A stretch of DNA of 64,000 nucleotides, from positions 1-64,000 of the forward strand of contig WHVA01000359.1 of the NCBI GenBank assembly GCA_015179125.1, written 5' to 3'. Positions 43,171 to 56,500 of the stretch are shown here, piece after piece. The position numbers and the translations under genes are program-made. The notes beneath the pieces were generated by a model. The model was not told the DNA's origin. It worked only from the letters and a program-made list of their open reading frames with translations, and made no database searches. The stretch comes from Gautieria morchelliformis (lineage: Eukaryota; Basidiomycota; Agaricomycetes; Gomphales; Gomphaceae). Numbering within the stretch: the stretch's first letter is position 1; the number at the start of each line of letters is the position of its first letter.

Positions 43171-44773
43171 ATGTTGTATCTGACATCAGATAAATTTCCA
43201 GTCTGTAAGTCCACCCGCCACCTCCGCATTTCACCTCCTTCACCTCCTCTTCAGTTGTCCCATTCGGCGTAATTGGGTATGTACCGCTCGAGTAGATTTG
43301 CTCTAATTCTCACCGCTCTCTCTCAGTTTCTATCGATACCTTTGGTACTTGATCCGTCTCTCTGCCTCGGCTGCCTACCGCCCTGTCCCGCTCCCAGAGC
43401 ACCCTACTTACCTCGCTTCCGAAGACGTTACCATCATCGTTCCCACCATTGATGCAGGCGAGGAATTCAAGGAAGCAGCTCATTCATGGCTTGTTGGAAA
43501 TCCACGAGAGATCCTCATCATCACAGAGGAGAAGATGCTTGATCCGCTACAGGAGCTCGCAAATGCAGTCGACCCAGAGCGCATTCGGGTGCTCACTGTC
43601 CCCTTCGCCAACAAACGCCTTCAGATGTCTCACGGCATTCGCAATACCTCCACCGACATCATCGTTTTCGCCGACGACGATGCCATCTGGCCGCCTACAA
43701 TGCTACCGTACATGCTCGCATGTTTTGAAGACCAGAAGATTGGTGGTGTCGGAACTTCTCAACGTGTACAGCCTTGCGGGGACCGAATGACCGTTTGGGA
43801 GGTGCTGGCGGCCTTCCGGCTCACTATTCGTAATATCGAAATCTCTGCCTCCACCCATATAGATGGTGGTGTGCCTTGCTTGTCGGGTCGCACAGCAGCC
43901 TATCGGACAGTTATCCTAAAAGACCCTGATTTCTTGCACGGTTTTACCCATGACTACTGGCTGGGAAAGTACCATCTCAACTCAGGGGATGATAAATTCT
44001 TGACACGCTGGATGGTCAGCCACGGTTGGAACACATACATCCAGTGTTGTAAAGAGGCGGAGCTGCTTAGTACCATGAAGCCCAATTGGCGATTCCTGAA
44101 ACAGGTATTGAGGTGGACAAGAAATACCTGGAGATCAGACTTACGGTCCTTATTTATGGAACGCCAAATATGGACATCGCATCCATATACCGCGTATACC
44201 ATGGTGATTATCTTTTCCAGTTTGCGGTTCTGCAGGCTGATATCTTTTAGGTCGACAAACTATTTAATCCTTTTACATTGCTCGTCGGACCCACCCTGGT
44301 TATATATCTATGCTTCAAGAGTACAAAAGGCGCTCACACGGATGGATTTCACTTACCCGCGTGGTAGGCACACCAGCCAATAAAATATTCATGACTAACA
44401 TAGAGGTTTTAGGAATATTCTCGCCAGCTGGTTTGTATGGCTATCCGCGACACGAACAGCGAAACTCCTACCGCACTTGTGGCATCGGCCACAACATATC
44501 GTCTACGTCCCCGCCTTCATCTTGTTCGGGTACTATTTTGCGATCATGAAAATCTACGCCCTCTTGACACTCCACGAGGTACGCCACAACATTCTTTGAG
44601 GAGACTTTGCTAAAAACCGTTTTCCTTGTGTATTGCAGACGGGATGGGGTACTCGCGCTGGTATCGGTGATATTTCAGCTGCGACAGCGGCTATGGATCA
44701 AACCGAAAAACTCGAGCGGGAACGTGCACAACAGCAGTACGATCCGCAAGACCGATATGTACACGCACAATAG
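43171..44773 (+). CDS. GT2 polysaccharide synthase, Cps1/hyaluronan-synthase-like
   Basis: Exons 43171-43204, 43255-43276 (only 22 nt), 43327-44203, 44251-44363, 44413-44578 and 44639-44773 give 448 residues with all phases consistent. A membrane-bound processive family 2 glycosyltransferase: an N-terminal hydrophobic stretch (PFGVIGFYRYLWYLIRL), then VTIIVPTIDAG, the metal-binding FADDDA, the acceptor-site SGDDKFLTRW, and QVLRW of the QxxRW motif. C-terminal membrane segments follow (LLVGPTLVIYLCF, VYVPAFILFGYYFAIMKIYAL), then HETGWGTRAGIGD and a polar tail. It resembles fungal Cps1p, linked to cell-surface polysaccharide. The sugar it uses cannot be told from sequence. Confidence 0.9.
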
Positions 44774-45053
44774 CCTTTGATGAACCGTCACGATCCATTT
44801 ACCATCCACGTCGCATCATCCGAACATCACGTTGTAGAGTATCATGGATTTTCTGGTGCCCGTGTCCATTATCTCGATTTGCCACTACACTGTCACTTGC
44901 ATTACTTTACCCCTTATATACCGCACTTCATGGACACATTTTCCTCTCATCAATGTATCTTTTTTTTCGGCCGTCCTAGAGCAGATAGGGGGGCTACGAA
45001 CTAGCGAGTTCATTTCATTACTATAGCGCTAGTAATGCGACGTTAGAGCATTT

Positions 45054-46069
45054 TCACGTGAGCCGTATGACGAAGAACACGGAGACCCAGGCAATCGATA
45101 CCACCAGTAGCGCACCGAACACCATCCAGGTTGTCCCGAAACTCTTACCCCTGTGGTCTCTCAGACGCACACGCTCTTTCGTCATGGTGTCGTGGTTCTT
45201 TTCTAGCACGTCTGCCGCAGACAGAACGAGGCTTTTGTCTTTGTCCAGGGAATCAGAAAAATGCTGCGCATTTCGTTTGAGCTGCGTTGCCATCCGCGAC
45301 AATTCGTTGGACAACTCTTCGTGAGTCTGGAGAGATGAAGAGAGTAACGACGTAGCGGGCGGTGAGCGTGATGTTGGTGGGTCTTGTGCTAGCTCAGAAT
45401 TAAGATGCGACGATGGTGGTAGGAGGTCTAGCGTAGGGTCTTCCATCTGTCGATTGGAACCCGACAGAGAGTCAGACGGTATGAGCACTGCCTCAGGAAA
45501 TTGTTCCACAACTCCAGGTTCGGACATGGCTGCCTCTTCCTCCGTGGGTAACGGTACTAACGACAAGTATGATGTTTCCGCCATAGGTTCGGTCTCAAGA
45601 CGCTAAATATCACCCGTGAGCATGAAGACCACATCGGGGCGAAGACGCGAACCCGTTTGACTACGTCGACGAAGTTATCCAATTTATCGAGTGTTTCTCG
45701 TATTGACTGCAAGGAGTTCTGTTTGGAAACTCTGTACCAACGAAGTAAGCTCAATTTCTCACCCAAGAGAGGGGGGCTGACACACACGTTTGTGATTGTG
45801 TTCGTGGATCCAGTTCCTCATAGTAGTCGACATTGAGAAGTAGTTGTCTAGCATATCGAACTTTCTGGGAGGACGTAAGGCATGAGATGGTCGTATTCAT
45901 CAAAACATTGACCTACCTGAGCCATCCCTTCGGCCTTCACCCAGGCATCCTCTCCATATTGTTTACCTTCCTCATCCCAGTTGTCATTTGAAATAACACT
46001 CTCTAGTCTCTGGACGAGTCGCCCTAGATTTATTCGATCGTGCTTCAGTTGCTCTTTCGACAAGCTCAT
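45054..46069 (-). CDS. USE1: SNARE-like protein Use1
   Basis: Four exons: 45917-46069, 45788-45864, 45653-45731 and 45054-45602, 285 residues, phases consistent. Use1 is an ER-membrane Q-SNARE acting in Golgi-to-ER retrograde fusion with Sec20 and Ufe1. The N-terminal helical part (INLGRLVQRLESVI) is followed by a disordered Ser/Pro stretch, the SNARE-like helix (LSRMATQLKRNAQHFSDSLDKD) continuing to KNHDTMTKERVRLR, and one C-terminal membrane anchor (WMVFGALLVVSIAWVSVFFVIRL). The second splice uses a donor inside a GT repeat (ACGTGTGTG) and is the least certain. It is divergent from ADE6, whose ATG is 144 bp away, and convergent with the glycosyltransferase gene. Confidence 0.88.
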
Positions 46070-46213
46070 GTGTGACCATTTTCCCACGCCTCTGGGCAAA
46101 ATAATAAATACGCGGTGGCCTAAAAGAGCAACTAGCTTGACCTTTGCCTGCAAGCTTGTAAGATCATCCTAGCATTCTTGCTTTACATCAGCGATGCTCA
46201 AACTTTTCCTAGT
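46070..46213. promoter_or_regulatory. Bidirectional promoter of USE1 and ADE6
   Basis: Only 144 bp separate the two start codons. It must hold both 5-prime UTRs and both core promoters. No clear TATA box is seen on either strand. Confidence 0.6.
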
Positions 46214-49200
46214 ATGCAACTTCAAGTCTTCCTTGGTCCTTCCTGCTTTTCGCCTGTTAGGCAGGCAGCTCTTCTTCAGCAAATACAGAAGAGCACTTCT
46301 AGAGTGAGGGACTTGGAAGCCTTTTACGTCCACCTCGTAAAGTACCAAAAGGACTCCGATCTTGATCAGCTTGTGGCGCACGCCTCGGATTTGCCGTCTC
46401 TTCTTAGTTATGGGGATAACCTCGCGTCTCCGCAAGCCCGCGAGATAGCCCGGGGTGGCCTCGCTTCTCTGGAGAAAAATAACGTCTTGTACATCTTACC
46501 TCGTCCAGGATCAGTTTCTCCTTGGTCAAGTAAGGCTACTGACATTGCAAGGATTTGTAACCTAGGCTCCTTCGTGGAAAGGATAGAGCGGGGCATTGTC
46601 TTCGTGTTTTCTACATCGGACGCCTCAGCTTTAGCATCAGAAGATATTCTGACATTTCAGCATCTAATTCATGACCGCATGACTCAAGTCATCCGATTTC
46701 AGTCTTTGGACGAGCAGGCCGTCATTCGCGAATACTTCAGCCATCTTCCACCGAGCTCCCTAGGCTACGTCGACTTCCTTGGAGGATATGGGACCACAGT
46801 TTCTCTGGAGGATGCACGTGATAAGCTCCTGGCCGCTAACAAGACCTTGGGACTGGCATTAGCTCCTGATGAAATCGACTACCTTCTGCATGCATATGTT
46901 TCTGGACCAACGTCGTCAAATCGAAACCCCACCGATGCAGAACTGTTCATGTTCGCACAAGTTAACTCTGAACACTGTCGACACAAAATTTTCAACGCTT
47001 CCTGGACGGTTGGCGGGGTCACGAAGCCACATTCTCTCTTCCAAATGATCCGCAACACTGAGAAGGCCATTGCTGGCGCGCATACCGTCTCTGCATATTC
47101 CGACAATGCTGCCGTACTGGAGGGTTATACCGCACCACGGTTCCAACTAGCCCCGGGACTGAAGGGTAGCTATCGCACATCTGTTGAAGCGATGCCACTC
47201 CTGGTCAAAGTGGAGACTCACAATCATCCCACTGCGGTGTCCCCCTATCCTGGTGCCGCTACTGGCTCTGGGGGGGAGATACGAGACGAAGGGGCTGTAG
47301 GTCGCGGGTCACATCCCAAAGCGGGTCTGAGTGGCTTCACCGTCTCAAACCTCCTTATTCCAGGATACGTGCAACCCTGGGAGACAGATTTCGGGAGACC
47401 AGTCCACATTGCTAGTGCGCTTGACATTATGCTCGAAGCACCCCTAGGCGCTGCGGCATTTAACAACGAATTTGGCAGGCCAGCTCTTGCCGGTTATTGG
47501 AGATCGTTCGCTGAAAGGGTGCCTACCGGGCCCGATGGACTTCTTGAAGTCCGAGGTTATCACAAGCCCATAATGATAGCTGGCGGTGTCGGAAACGTTC
47601 GTCCCGAGTTTGCGAGGAAGTCCCCCACGATAGACCCTGGAGCAAAGATTGTGGTGTTGGGCGGCCCAAGTCTTTTGATTGGATTGGGTGGTGGTGCTGC
47701 TTCTTCTCAAGCGTCAGGTTCGGGTTCGGCAGAACTTGATTTCGCCTCTGTACAAAGGGATAATGCCGAAATGCAGCGACGTTGTCAACAGGTCATCGAC
47801 GCATGCATCGACCTATATCCTGGAGACAGCGAACTAGGGCTTCTTCGTAACCCCATACAGTCCATCCACGATGTTGGGGCAGGAGGGTTGTCCAATGCGC
47901 TTCCAGAATTGGTGCACGACTCGGGCTTGGGGGGGACATTTGAAATCCGAGATGTCCTCGTCGCGGACACGTCTTTGTCTCCCATGGAGATCTGGTGTAA
48001 TGAATCCCAGGAACGGTATGTTCTGGCGATCTCACCTATGCCACAAGCTCTAGAAGCATTCGAAATGATAGCAAGAAGGGAACGCTGTCCTTATTCTATT
48101 GTCGGGTCTGCCACAGAGAACCAGGAATTAATTGTCACTGATCGTTTGTTTGGAAAGGACGTCATTCGGTTGAGGATGGAAACTCTGTTCGGAAAATCAC
48201 CGAAAATGACGAGACATGATGTTACGCTGTCCCAATCACTAGTGCCCTTCGATTCTTCACTCCAGAGCTATCACAAACTTCCGCAAGTTCCCTCGTCTCA
48301 TATAGCAGAGGCCGTCGATCGTGTTCTCCGACTGCCCTCAGTCGGCTCCAAGGCTTTCTTGATTACCATTGGCGACCGTTCGGTTACTGGCCTAGTCACC
48401 CGTGATCAGATGGTCGGACCATGGCAGGTCCCGGTGTCCGACGTGGCGGTCACCCGTACGACCTATGGCTTTGACGTACGCACTGGAGAGGCTATGGCTA
48501 TGGGAGAACGGACACCGATCGCTTTGCTGGATGCTGCAGCATCGGCACGCATGGCCGTCGCGGAGTCATTGACAAACCTTGCATCGGCTTATGTTGAAGA
48601 TATCGCCAGGGTGAAGCTAAGCGCAAATTGGATGTGCGCCGCCTCGAAACAAGGTGAAGGGACTCGTCTCTATGAGGCCGTCGAATCAATTGGTCTGGAC
48701 CTTTGCCCTGCATTGGGTATTGGTATACCTGTTGGGAAAGACTCCATGTCAATGGCTATGAAATGGAAGGACAAAGATATTCAGAAAGAAGTTGTTGCCC
48801 CGTTATCACTCATTGTCACAGCGTTCGCACCGGTGAAGAATGTTGGGTTAACATGGACTCCCCAGCTTCGTTCAGACGTGAAAGATACCGTACTCGTTTT
48901 TTTCGACCTTGCAAAGGGTCGACAGCGCCTTGGTGGATCGTCTCTGGCACAAGTATATAAACAGATCGGTCACGAGGCCCCCAATGTTGAAGACCCGACA
49001 TTACTAAAATCGTTTTTCACTGGCTGTAATCGTATCAAGCAGCACCATCCTGAGGCCATACTGGCCTATCATGACCGTTCTGATGGAGGTCTGTTCACGA
49101 CATTGGCCGAGATGTGCTTCGCCGGGAGAGTTGGAGCTGAGATCTCTTTGGATGCATTTTCCCCTCATGATGACCCAATTGCATCCTTGTTTAACGAAGA

Positions 49201-50350
49201 ATTGGGTGCTGTCGTACAGATCCGAGCAACTGACCTCACTAAGCTGACCTCGGTCTATTCGGCTGAAGGCTTTCCATCCATCGCGATGCACGTAATCGGC
49301 AAAGTGCAGCAGGGTTCAGGAGTGGAATCTCTGTCGATCATCCATCACTCGCAGAGGATATTTTCAAGTACGCGTTCTTCACTACAACAAGTGTGGGGTG
49401 AAACTTCATATCAAATGCAGCGCAGACGGGATGATCCTATCTGCGCAGAAGAAGAGTATGCAGGAATCGCCCACGATGACAATCGCGGGCTCTTTTACAA
49501 GTTAAGTTTTATGGTTGATCCACATCTCTCTCGTCATTTGGTAGCTCGTCCGAAGGTAGCGATTCTTCGAGAGCAAGGTGTCAATGGTCACGTTGAAATG
49601 GCCTGGGCCTTCACTGCAGCTGGCTTTGATGCTGTCGACGTTCACATGTCGGATATTATAGGCGGTGCCGTGTCACTGTCGGAATTTCGTGGCATAGCGG
49701 CCTGCGGCGGCTTTTCATACGGAGATGTGCTAGGTGCAGGCAACGGTTGGGCCAGCTCAATTCGGTGGAACATCACTGCACGGGAAGAGTTTTCTAGCTT
49801 CTTCCTGCGGGATGACTCATTCGCTCTCGCCGTTTGTAATGGATGTCAGTTTCTCAGTCGGTTGCGCACCACGTTGCCAGGTATAGAGTCTTGGCCATAC
49901 TTCAAACTCAATCGGAGCGGTAGATTCGAGGCTAGAGTGTCGATGGTTGAGATCATGGACAGCACCGTTAATCGCAATTCAGTTTTCCTTCGAGACATGG
50001 CTGGATCTCAGTTCCCGATTGCCGTCGCCCACGGGGAAGGACGAGCTGCGTTCGACAGCCACGAAGCTCTAGAGAAGGTTCGGTCTGAAGGATTAATCGC
50101 GATTGGCTATATCGATGACCAGGGCATGTTGGCGGAGAAGTATCCTGCGAACCCAAACGGTAGTATTGAGGGCATTGCCGGCATGCATACCGCAAACGGC
50201 CGTTTTCTTGCTCTCATGCCCCATCCAGAACGTGTTGTAAGCCTAGAAAGTAACAGTTGGCATCCTTCTGCCTCTCAGGGTACCGAGAGCTGGAGGGGTT
50301 CCGGGCCTTGGTTCCGCATGTTTCAAAATGCTCGTCTTTGGTGCGGATGA
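46214..50350 (+). CDS. ADE6: Phosphoribosylformylglycinamidine synthase (FGAM synthase)
   Basis: A single-exon gene, 1,378 residues from ATG at 46214 ([14 protein letters not shown]), the usual size of eukaryotic PurL. It converts FGAR to FGAM with glutamine and ATP in de novo purine synthesis. An N-terminal PurS-like part is followed by the synthetase core ([88 protein letters not shown]). The class I glutamine amidotransferase domain has its nucleophile in AVCNGCQF (about Cys 1208) and the His-Glu pair in MPHPERV (about 1336-1338). The frame is open upstream of 46214 to 46178 only with a TTG codon. It is notable for lacking introns among intron-rich neighbours. Intact. Confidence 0.96.
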   Translation: MQLQVFLGPSCFSPVRQAALLQQIQKSTSRVRDLEAFYVHLVKYQKDSDLDQLVAHASDLPSLLSYGDNLASPQAREIARGGLASLEKNNVLYILPRPGSVSPWSSKATDIARICNLGSFVERIERGIVFVFSTSDASALASEDILTFQHLIHDRMTQVIRFQSLDEQAVIREYFSHLPPSSLGYVDFLGGYGTTVSLEDARDKLLAANKTLGLALAPDEIDYLLHAYVSGPTSSNRNPTDAELFMFAQVNSEHCRHKIFNASWTVGGVTKPHSLFQMIRNTEKAIAGAHTVSAYSDNAAVLEGYTAPRFQLAPGLKGSYRTSVEAMPLLVKVETHNHPTAVSPYPGAATGSGGEIRDEGAVGRGSHPKAGLSGFTVSNLLIPGYVQPWETDFGRPVHIASALDIMLEAPLGAAAFNNEFGRPALAGYWRSFAERVPTGPDGLLEVRGYHKPIMIAGGVGNVRPEFARKSPTIDPGAKIVVLGGPSLLIGLGGGAASSQASGSGSAELDFASVQRDNAEMQRRCQQVIDACIDLYPGDSELGLLRNPIQSIHDVGAGGLSNALPELVHDSGLGGTFEIRDVLVADTSLSPMEIWCNESQERYVLAISPMPQALEAFEMIARRERCPYSIVGSATENQELIVTDRLFGKDVIRLRMETLFGKSPKMTRHDVTLSQSLVPFDSSLQSYHKLPQVPSSHIAEAVDRVLRLPSVGSKAFLITIGDRSVTGLVTRDQMVGPWQVPVSDVAVTRTTYGFDVRTGEAMAMGERTPIALLDAAASARMAVAESLTNLASAYVEDIARVKLSANWMCAASKQGEGTRLYEAVESIGLDLCPALGIGIPVGKDSMSMAMKWKDKDIQKEVVAPLSLIVTAFAPVKNVGLTWTPQLRSDVKDTVLVFFDLAKGRQRLGGSSLAQVYKQIGHEAPNVEDPTLLKSFFTGCNRIKQHHPEAILAYHDRSDGGLFTTLAEMCFAGRVGAEISLDAFSPHDDPIASLFNEELGAVVQIRATDLTKLTSVYSAEGFPSIAMHVIGKVQQGSGVESLSIIHHSQRIFSSTRSSLQQVWGETSYQMQRRRDDPICAEEEYAGIAHDDNRGLFYKLSFMVDPHLSRHLVARPKVAILREQGVNGHVEMAWAFTAAGFDAVDVHMSDIIGGAVSLSEFRGIAACGGFSYGDVLGAGNGWASSIRWNITAREEFSSFFLRDDSFALAVCNGCQFLSRLRTTLPGIESWPYFKLNRSGRFEARVSMVEIMDSTVNRNSVFLRDMAGSQFPIAVAHGEGRAAFDSHEALEKVRSEGLIAIGYIDDQGMLAEKYPANPNGSIEGIAGMHTANGRFLALMPHPERVVSLESNSWHPSASQGTESWRGSGPWFRMFQNARLWCG

Positions 50351-50585
50351 AATCCTGATCAGAGGGTCCGTATCGATTAGGTGAGGTTTAAGGTCAGCTA
50401 AGCTTAGTTCCTATCATTGAGTTTTTATATGATACAGTTCAAGTCGTGGCTTGGGTTACATGCACAGAATAAAGGTGTGGACATGCCTTAGACGACGAAG
50501 TCAGGGAGGTAAACAAAACAAACAAAACAAAGCAAAGCACTGAAAACGAATTAAGGAGACTGCAATGCATTGCATTCGAGGGAAA

Positions 50586-52629
50586 CTAATCATCCTCTGG
50601 ATCCCAGCGCGTGACTTTTTGCACAGGCTCAAAGTAATACTGCTTTGAACGCTTAGTTACGCTGCGTTTGTTAGGCATGAGGCCTTTCAGCAATTCCGCC
50701 CGACCATCTTCTTCATCATTCTCAGGGATATAGAACCACTGATCTTCAAGTGGTCGATCAGCAGCATCCTGTCAACAAAATTTCTTAACACGCCGTAGAA
50801 GGTAGTGCAATAATACTCACTGTTCCTCTTCTCTCAATTCTTCCAAACATCCGGACCTGTTCCAATATGCATCGCACCAAATCTGACCATCTGTCTCTTG
50901 AACGCTCTTCCAAAAGATGTGGTTGTGATTTAAGTACAGCACGGAGGAGTTCAGGTGCAGCCATGGCAGAGGCGCGAGAGAGTGCTAGCGTTTCGACGAG
51001 GAAACCAGTCACAGGCAGAGTGGCCAGCTCGGCCATCGAGAGGTTGTTGGGGTTTGGTAGGGTGCTATCCAACGCCGCTTCAGTGTTGGAACTCGATGTA
51101 AGCGGCAGAAGTTTGCTGCCCAGCGGGGGCCGATGAGCATCTGTTCGGGGTGCAACTCGATTTGATCTGGATAACGCCGAGGCAGAACCAGCTGATTTCT
51201 TGGCCTTCATTCTGGATTTTTGGAAAGGTCGAAGGTTCTCTTGATGACCTGCGCTTGACGTCGCCGTGCCCTTAGAACAGGAGGGAGAACGTGGAGAGGA
51301 GACACGCTGGACCTGAAAGGCACGGAGTACAGGGGATGATGGCGAAGACCGACGCCGTCGTTTTCGAGGCGTTGGCTCGGGTGGGGCCGTATCTGACCTT
51401 TGTGGTAGCTCCTTACTCATACCCCCACTCATTCGCCGACAAGGAGTACCAATAACATTCGTGGATGCCCTTCGTCCAGCACTCGCAGGCTTGACCGGAT
51501 ATCCATCATCCCCCATATCGGTCAAGGGACTCGTCGAACGAGAGGAGACGACGCTACTAGATACACTGAAATGACTCGACACAGCCGATGGCGGTTCTAG
51601 GTCGAACGGCTCGGAGAGTGGAGAGGACATCACGGAGCTCATGGGTGAGAGGATTGGATCGGCAAATAGTGGAGAGGGAGCATGAAGTGGAGAAAGAGAT
51701 CGTGTAGGCGAATCGAAACCGCTCCTCGGCCCATCAAGTCTGACCTCGGTCCGTTCAGCCTGTGGCATAGGCACATCCAAAGGTTCGGCTTTAAGTGCTA
51801 AACACTCCACCTGTACTTCTTGAGGTGTCTGGTCTTCTTCCAGACGTTTCTCCTGAATGGGAGCATCATGAGTGGCCATACTAGTATGAATAGTATGAAG
51901 GGCCGGAGAAGATATAGTCTTCTTCAAATAAGAAGGAGCAGGAGATGAAAGAGGGAGTGTTATCGACCGCTCTGAAGACGAAGTAAAGTCACAGGACATG
52001 CGATACGAGGGTGATGAGAATGAATGGGCCGTAGGAGAGGAGGGAAGGAAGTCTGAGGTGTAATCTGAACCGGCTGAAAGTCTGGGAGTAGGAATATAAT
52101 CCTCGACGTCCTCTGCCAGGATAGCGCAATGTAGCTCTGGAGCGGCAAGTGGCTTCTGTAGACCCGGATCTCGATAGACCTCGCCGTCTCCCATTATTCC
52201 ATGTCCAAAGGGGTAAGGGTGTTCGCCATAGTCACTAGATGGCGGTAACGTCGATGGGTCGATAACGCGAGGACTATTGGTCACCTCCCGGTCCGCTCTC
52301 GCGGTATCACATGGCTTAGATTGTTCTGAGTCGACATAACGATGTTTGTTTCCATCCCAATGAACACTGGGACTCGAGCATATTGCTGCTAAAAGGGCGA
52401 GGGCAGGGGGTGGGGAATCTACACGTGTTCGGACGCGTTCCGACAAGTTTGAGGACGGTAGAAATTCGGGAGAGCTCGGACAGAGCTCGCTGGGTGGCGT
52501 TGTATGGCGAATGGACGCGGGAGAGACAGGAGCTGCAACAGTATTGGAACTCCTGAGAATGTCAGTAGACGAAGGCTCTGTTGGACCCCCATTTAAATGG
52601 GATGTTACATCCACGATGCTGGTCATCAT
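50586..52629 (-). CDS. Uncharacterised 663-residue protein, disordered with a conserved C-terminus
   Basis: Two exons, 50821-52629 and 50586-50768, joined by a GTGAGT...ACAG intron in phase. The first 500 residues are Ser/Pro-rich and low in structure, with basic patches (PRKRRRRSS, KSRMKAKKS) that could be nuclear signals. The C-terminal 150 residues look folded: AELATLPVTGFLVETLAL, APELLRAVLKSQPHLLEE, VRCILEQVRMFGRIERRGT, then DQWFYIPENDEEDGRAELL and KRSKQYYFEPV. This resembles a winged-helix-like fungal domain but I cannot name it. The intron falls exactly inside this block. Confidence 0.75.
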
Positions 52630-53564
52630 GGACGCGACGAGGTGGATTGGTGCAGGTGTGGAGGTGGGAGAGCAGCAATTAAGCGCCAGAAAAGATAAAA
52701 GATACGTTTCACGTCACGTGAGTGTTGCAGTCATTGCAGCTATCTCCGCTGGAAATCTGGACTCACGCGTACGTCTCGCATCGGCCACACGCACATGCAA
52801 AGATTTGATAGGACTGGCTAGAAGTCCCCAGGCGGCAAGCCTCGCCCGCCAATGTCTACAGGTATTGATCCCGCTCCCGGTGGTTGTTCCTCTGGACCTG
52901 AGCCAATGGATGTGGACAATGTTTCCGATCATGCCGTTTCTTCGCCAACATCCAGACCGTCCTTGAATTTTCCAAATGCGTTCATGACCACCGTAGCCAG
53001 CTGCGAACGTCCTGTTCCTCTCCCGCTCGCTCATCTGAACCCTCTTGATCCTTCTAACTTCCCATCTGCCTCTTGTCCCAGGCTCCTTGAGATCACCCTG
53101 AAACGCGTGAGACCAGCTGGAGTTCGTAAGGTTCACAAATATTGAGAAGTCATTATCACTAGAGGAAGTTAAGGTATTTCGACTACAAGCTAAGGAGAGC
53201 CGGAACGCAGGCAGAGCCAGGTTTGGCGGGATATGCAAGAGGAGACTGCCTGCTCCATGACCTAATACCACGTAGCCAAAAATAAGTTGACCGAAAGCTT
53301 GAGCGTATAAAGCCAGTGCGCGGAAATAGTTCCTCCGCGAACGCGAATTCGAACGACTATCTTCGATCGTGTAACTGTAGGACTGAGTTCGAGTCTACAA
53401 CAAACTTAAGTTACTCGCTGGGAAAAACCTGGTTGATTCTATTGCACTGCTTTCCACTGGCGTTGATATTCGTCAAGGTACATGTAGTATAAAATGTCTG
53501 TATACCATAGTTCTCCCAATAATATTTATGTACCTGTGCAGCCGTTAGCATTTACTGTGTGAAA
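52630..53564. other. Intergenic stretch with an unconvincing plus-strand ORF
   Basis: It holds the promoter of the 663-residue gene and the 3-prime flank of COG2. A frame at 52852-53145 (MSTGIDPAPGGCSSGPEPMD) and an overlapping minus-strand frame of 185 codons exist, but neither shows a recognised domain. I cannot support either as a gene. Confidence 0.35.
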
Positions 53565-56500
53565 CTAGCTTGCCCACGAAATCCACATACTTTCTGCGTT
53601 TCCGTGAGCCGCCATCGTCTCCAACTCTCGAAACGTAGCATAGTTATCGACATCGATGTGTAACGAACGTGCATCATCTCCAAGCGCTGCGACGTCCAGC
53701 ACCATCTGTACTCTTAGCCGTTCCTCATCTTTGCTATCCTGGTCCTTATTTGCCGTAGGGGATCCGCTGAACAATGAGAAGGTCGATGTTTTGCCTTTTT
53801 TTAGACGGCGGAGAGACTCCTCTGTTTTCCTCATGGCCACCAAATACGAGATATAACTAAAAGGTCATGCGATATAAGCAGGCTGAAAACTGTTTACAAC
53901 GTCGGCTAACCGGTGGCACACGGCCCCAAAGACATCTGTCGCCCAGACTGGTCCAAGTTCTTGTTCTAGGCCACTTGGGATTGAGGATAGGAAGGATTTG
54001 ACGGGTCTCAGGACGTCCGGAATGAAATGACTCGGTTCCTTAGGCAGACGCTTGTTGGACATGGCACGGTATTGCGAAGGTATCGAACGGACCAGTACCA
54101 ACGCTTCACAGCTGCGACGGGTGAGTATTGCAATGATATGAGAGGAAAAGGATGGAATGAGGTCAGTGATCCCCGCGAGAGCGTGTTTAAGTGCATCTGT
54201 AGAGAATATCAATCAATCAGGTACATCAACGTGAGTTGTGCACACCTGAGGGTAATGCACCATCCTCCGCTTCTACGTCAGGCAGGATAATAGAAATTTC
54301 GGCCAGCCAAAATTCGAGGACTTTTCTTTTGAGTAGCGTGAGGTCGTGGATTACAGAAGCTGACCTGTTCAGTAAAGTATCGTCCGTAGCCGTGCTCTCA
54401 CCCGGTACTTCGGAGGGTGGGATTGGTGTTGTCGCCCTGGATGAGGGTGAAGCAGCTCCTGTTCCAGTCTTTAAACAGTATGGTTTGACAACTGCAGGGT
54501 GTACCGGCATGATGAAGAACGTACTTTTTCTGCGGCAATGGCCGCCACCACGTTCGCTGAGGGTTCCCGTGGTGGTTGGTTAGCATCGAGCCACGTTCTA
54601 TAGCGGCTCAAAATCTAGGAGTATCATTTGATGCGAGGGCAACAACCAAGCTTCAAGAATTACCTGGAGCGTTAACCGCCAGAATCGATGCCCGATCTCT
54701 GGGATATAAACATCTTGACTCCAACAAGTACGAATGGCTTCAAACACCACCGCCGCCTGGGAGGTCGTGAACTCGGGCGACGCGGTACCTGCACACGACG
54801 AGCTTAGCTTGAATATACGATAGAAGGATGATAGATCAGTCACCTTTGGGAAGAATAATGGTTGAATCTGATTTGGAAGAGAGTGCATCTTCCAGCTTTC
54901 CTACGATATCTTTCCATCGAAGCTGAAAGTAAACTGGCAATTGCCATCTCCGCTGGAAAGTCAAATAGACTGGATGTGCCCGCATGGACTCGACAGAGTG
55001 CAACGAAGGTGCCAAGAATTCAAGGGCAGCCAGGAAATTTTGGGTAGTGACATAATGCTATCATGGACACAATATGTCAGAGCCAATAAAGATCAAGGCG
55101 AGTTGAATACTAACTTGTCGAAAATCATCTGGTCGACCAGCTGCGAATACAACGGAGCCAAGTTCCTCCATAACCCCTCGCCCGATTTCTGCCCACACAG
55201 TGTTGGACATGAACTCGAATCCCTCACCTTGAGGGTATTGGTCAGTGTGTACCGTATGACCATTCGAGGCAGCCACCACTGGTAACGTAGGCTGACGGTG
55301 TCTCGCCGAGAAGACCTCGGCAATATCCATCAGACTCTTCATATCCCGCTCGACAAACCGCAGGACCTTGTTATACAACGCAGCTAGCGCATCTTCGGAA
55401 TCGTCCAGAAGAGGAAGATGTGATTCCGATGCAGATACGAATTGTGGCTCGAAAGGCGTTTTTCGAGGTCGTGAAGTAAACGGTGTATAAGGAGTTGCTG
55501 GTGTCAGTTGCCCAGATGTCAATGTACGCGTAGGAAATGGCGTCCGAGGAATGAGAGGCGAGTGCGGTACGGAAAGCGCTCCAGAAAAAATGGTCTGACA
55601 TAAGTTTGTCATTGAAATCACTAGCACGAAGTAACAACAAACCTGTTTAATGAAGCTTTTCACAATTTCACGCCGTACTACTGCCTCGGCCTCTCTCCAC
55701 CCACCAAGAATATCATAGGTCCGCAGGCACTCCTTGAGGTCAGACCTCCAACGCGCTTTGTCATGTTCAGAAGGCGTTGGCTTGCCACCACTATCCCCTG
55801 ACTTTAGTGAAAGTAGAGTCATTGCAAACAAATGGTCGAGGTCAGAAGATAATGTTGATTTTATCCTATCTACACGCTGCAGAAAAAATGGTTAGAGGGA
55901 CGATGCATTCCTGTCAGTGTAGTAGTGGCTCACAAACCCATTGGATCTCATCGACGAAGGCACATCGCTCAGATCGAGCTTTCTCCACATGGTATAGCAT
56001 TTGAGTGAACTCCGCGGCAACACGTGAGAGGTGCTTCACGCGATTCGTGTTTGACCTACTTACATGACATTGGATGAATGTGGAAGCGCATGAAGCTGAA
56101 TGAAGAGCTCGTCATACCTTTCATCGTGGCTCCCACTCTGTAATGAGTTGGTGTGCATGTCGATGTTAGGGTCGTGAGAAGTAGTGTCGATGTTGTCATC
56201 TTTGGGTGGTGGAGGGATTGATAGCAGCGACTCTAGACGTGTTAGAGATTCCGAAAGCTTGAGGAGAAGGTGAAGCAGTGCCTAATTCGCTGGGATGAGA
56301 TATGAGACGCGACATAGATCTTGCCAATCACCTTCTCCTCCCTCAAGGCTGACCTTTCCTCTAACCGTTGGTGCACCGTTTCTTGTATAAGCTTCAGTTG
56401 TCCCAAGGATGCCTGCAAAAGATTGCGTTGTGAGTTCTAACAGTGACATACTACACATACCTCAATCTCTCTCTTGACCCCCTTCAAAGGATACTTCAGC

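Noticed and set aside
52714-53271. Minus-strand frame of 185 codons between the 663-residue gene and COG2.
   Set aside because: No domain or repeat, it overlaps an equally plausible plus-strand frame, and the composition looks like chance.
53340-53420. GAGTTCGAGTCT resembled a tRNA B box.
   Set aside because: The flanking bases do not form a T stem and no cloverleaf can be drawn.
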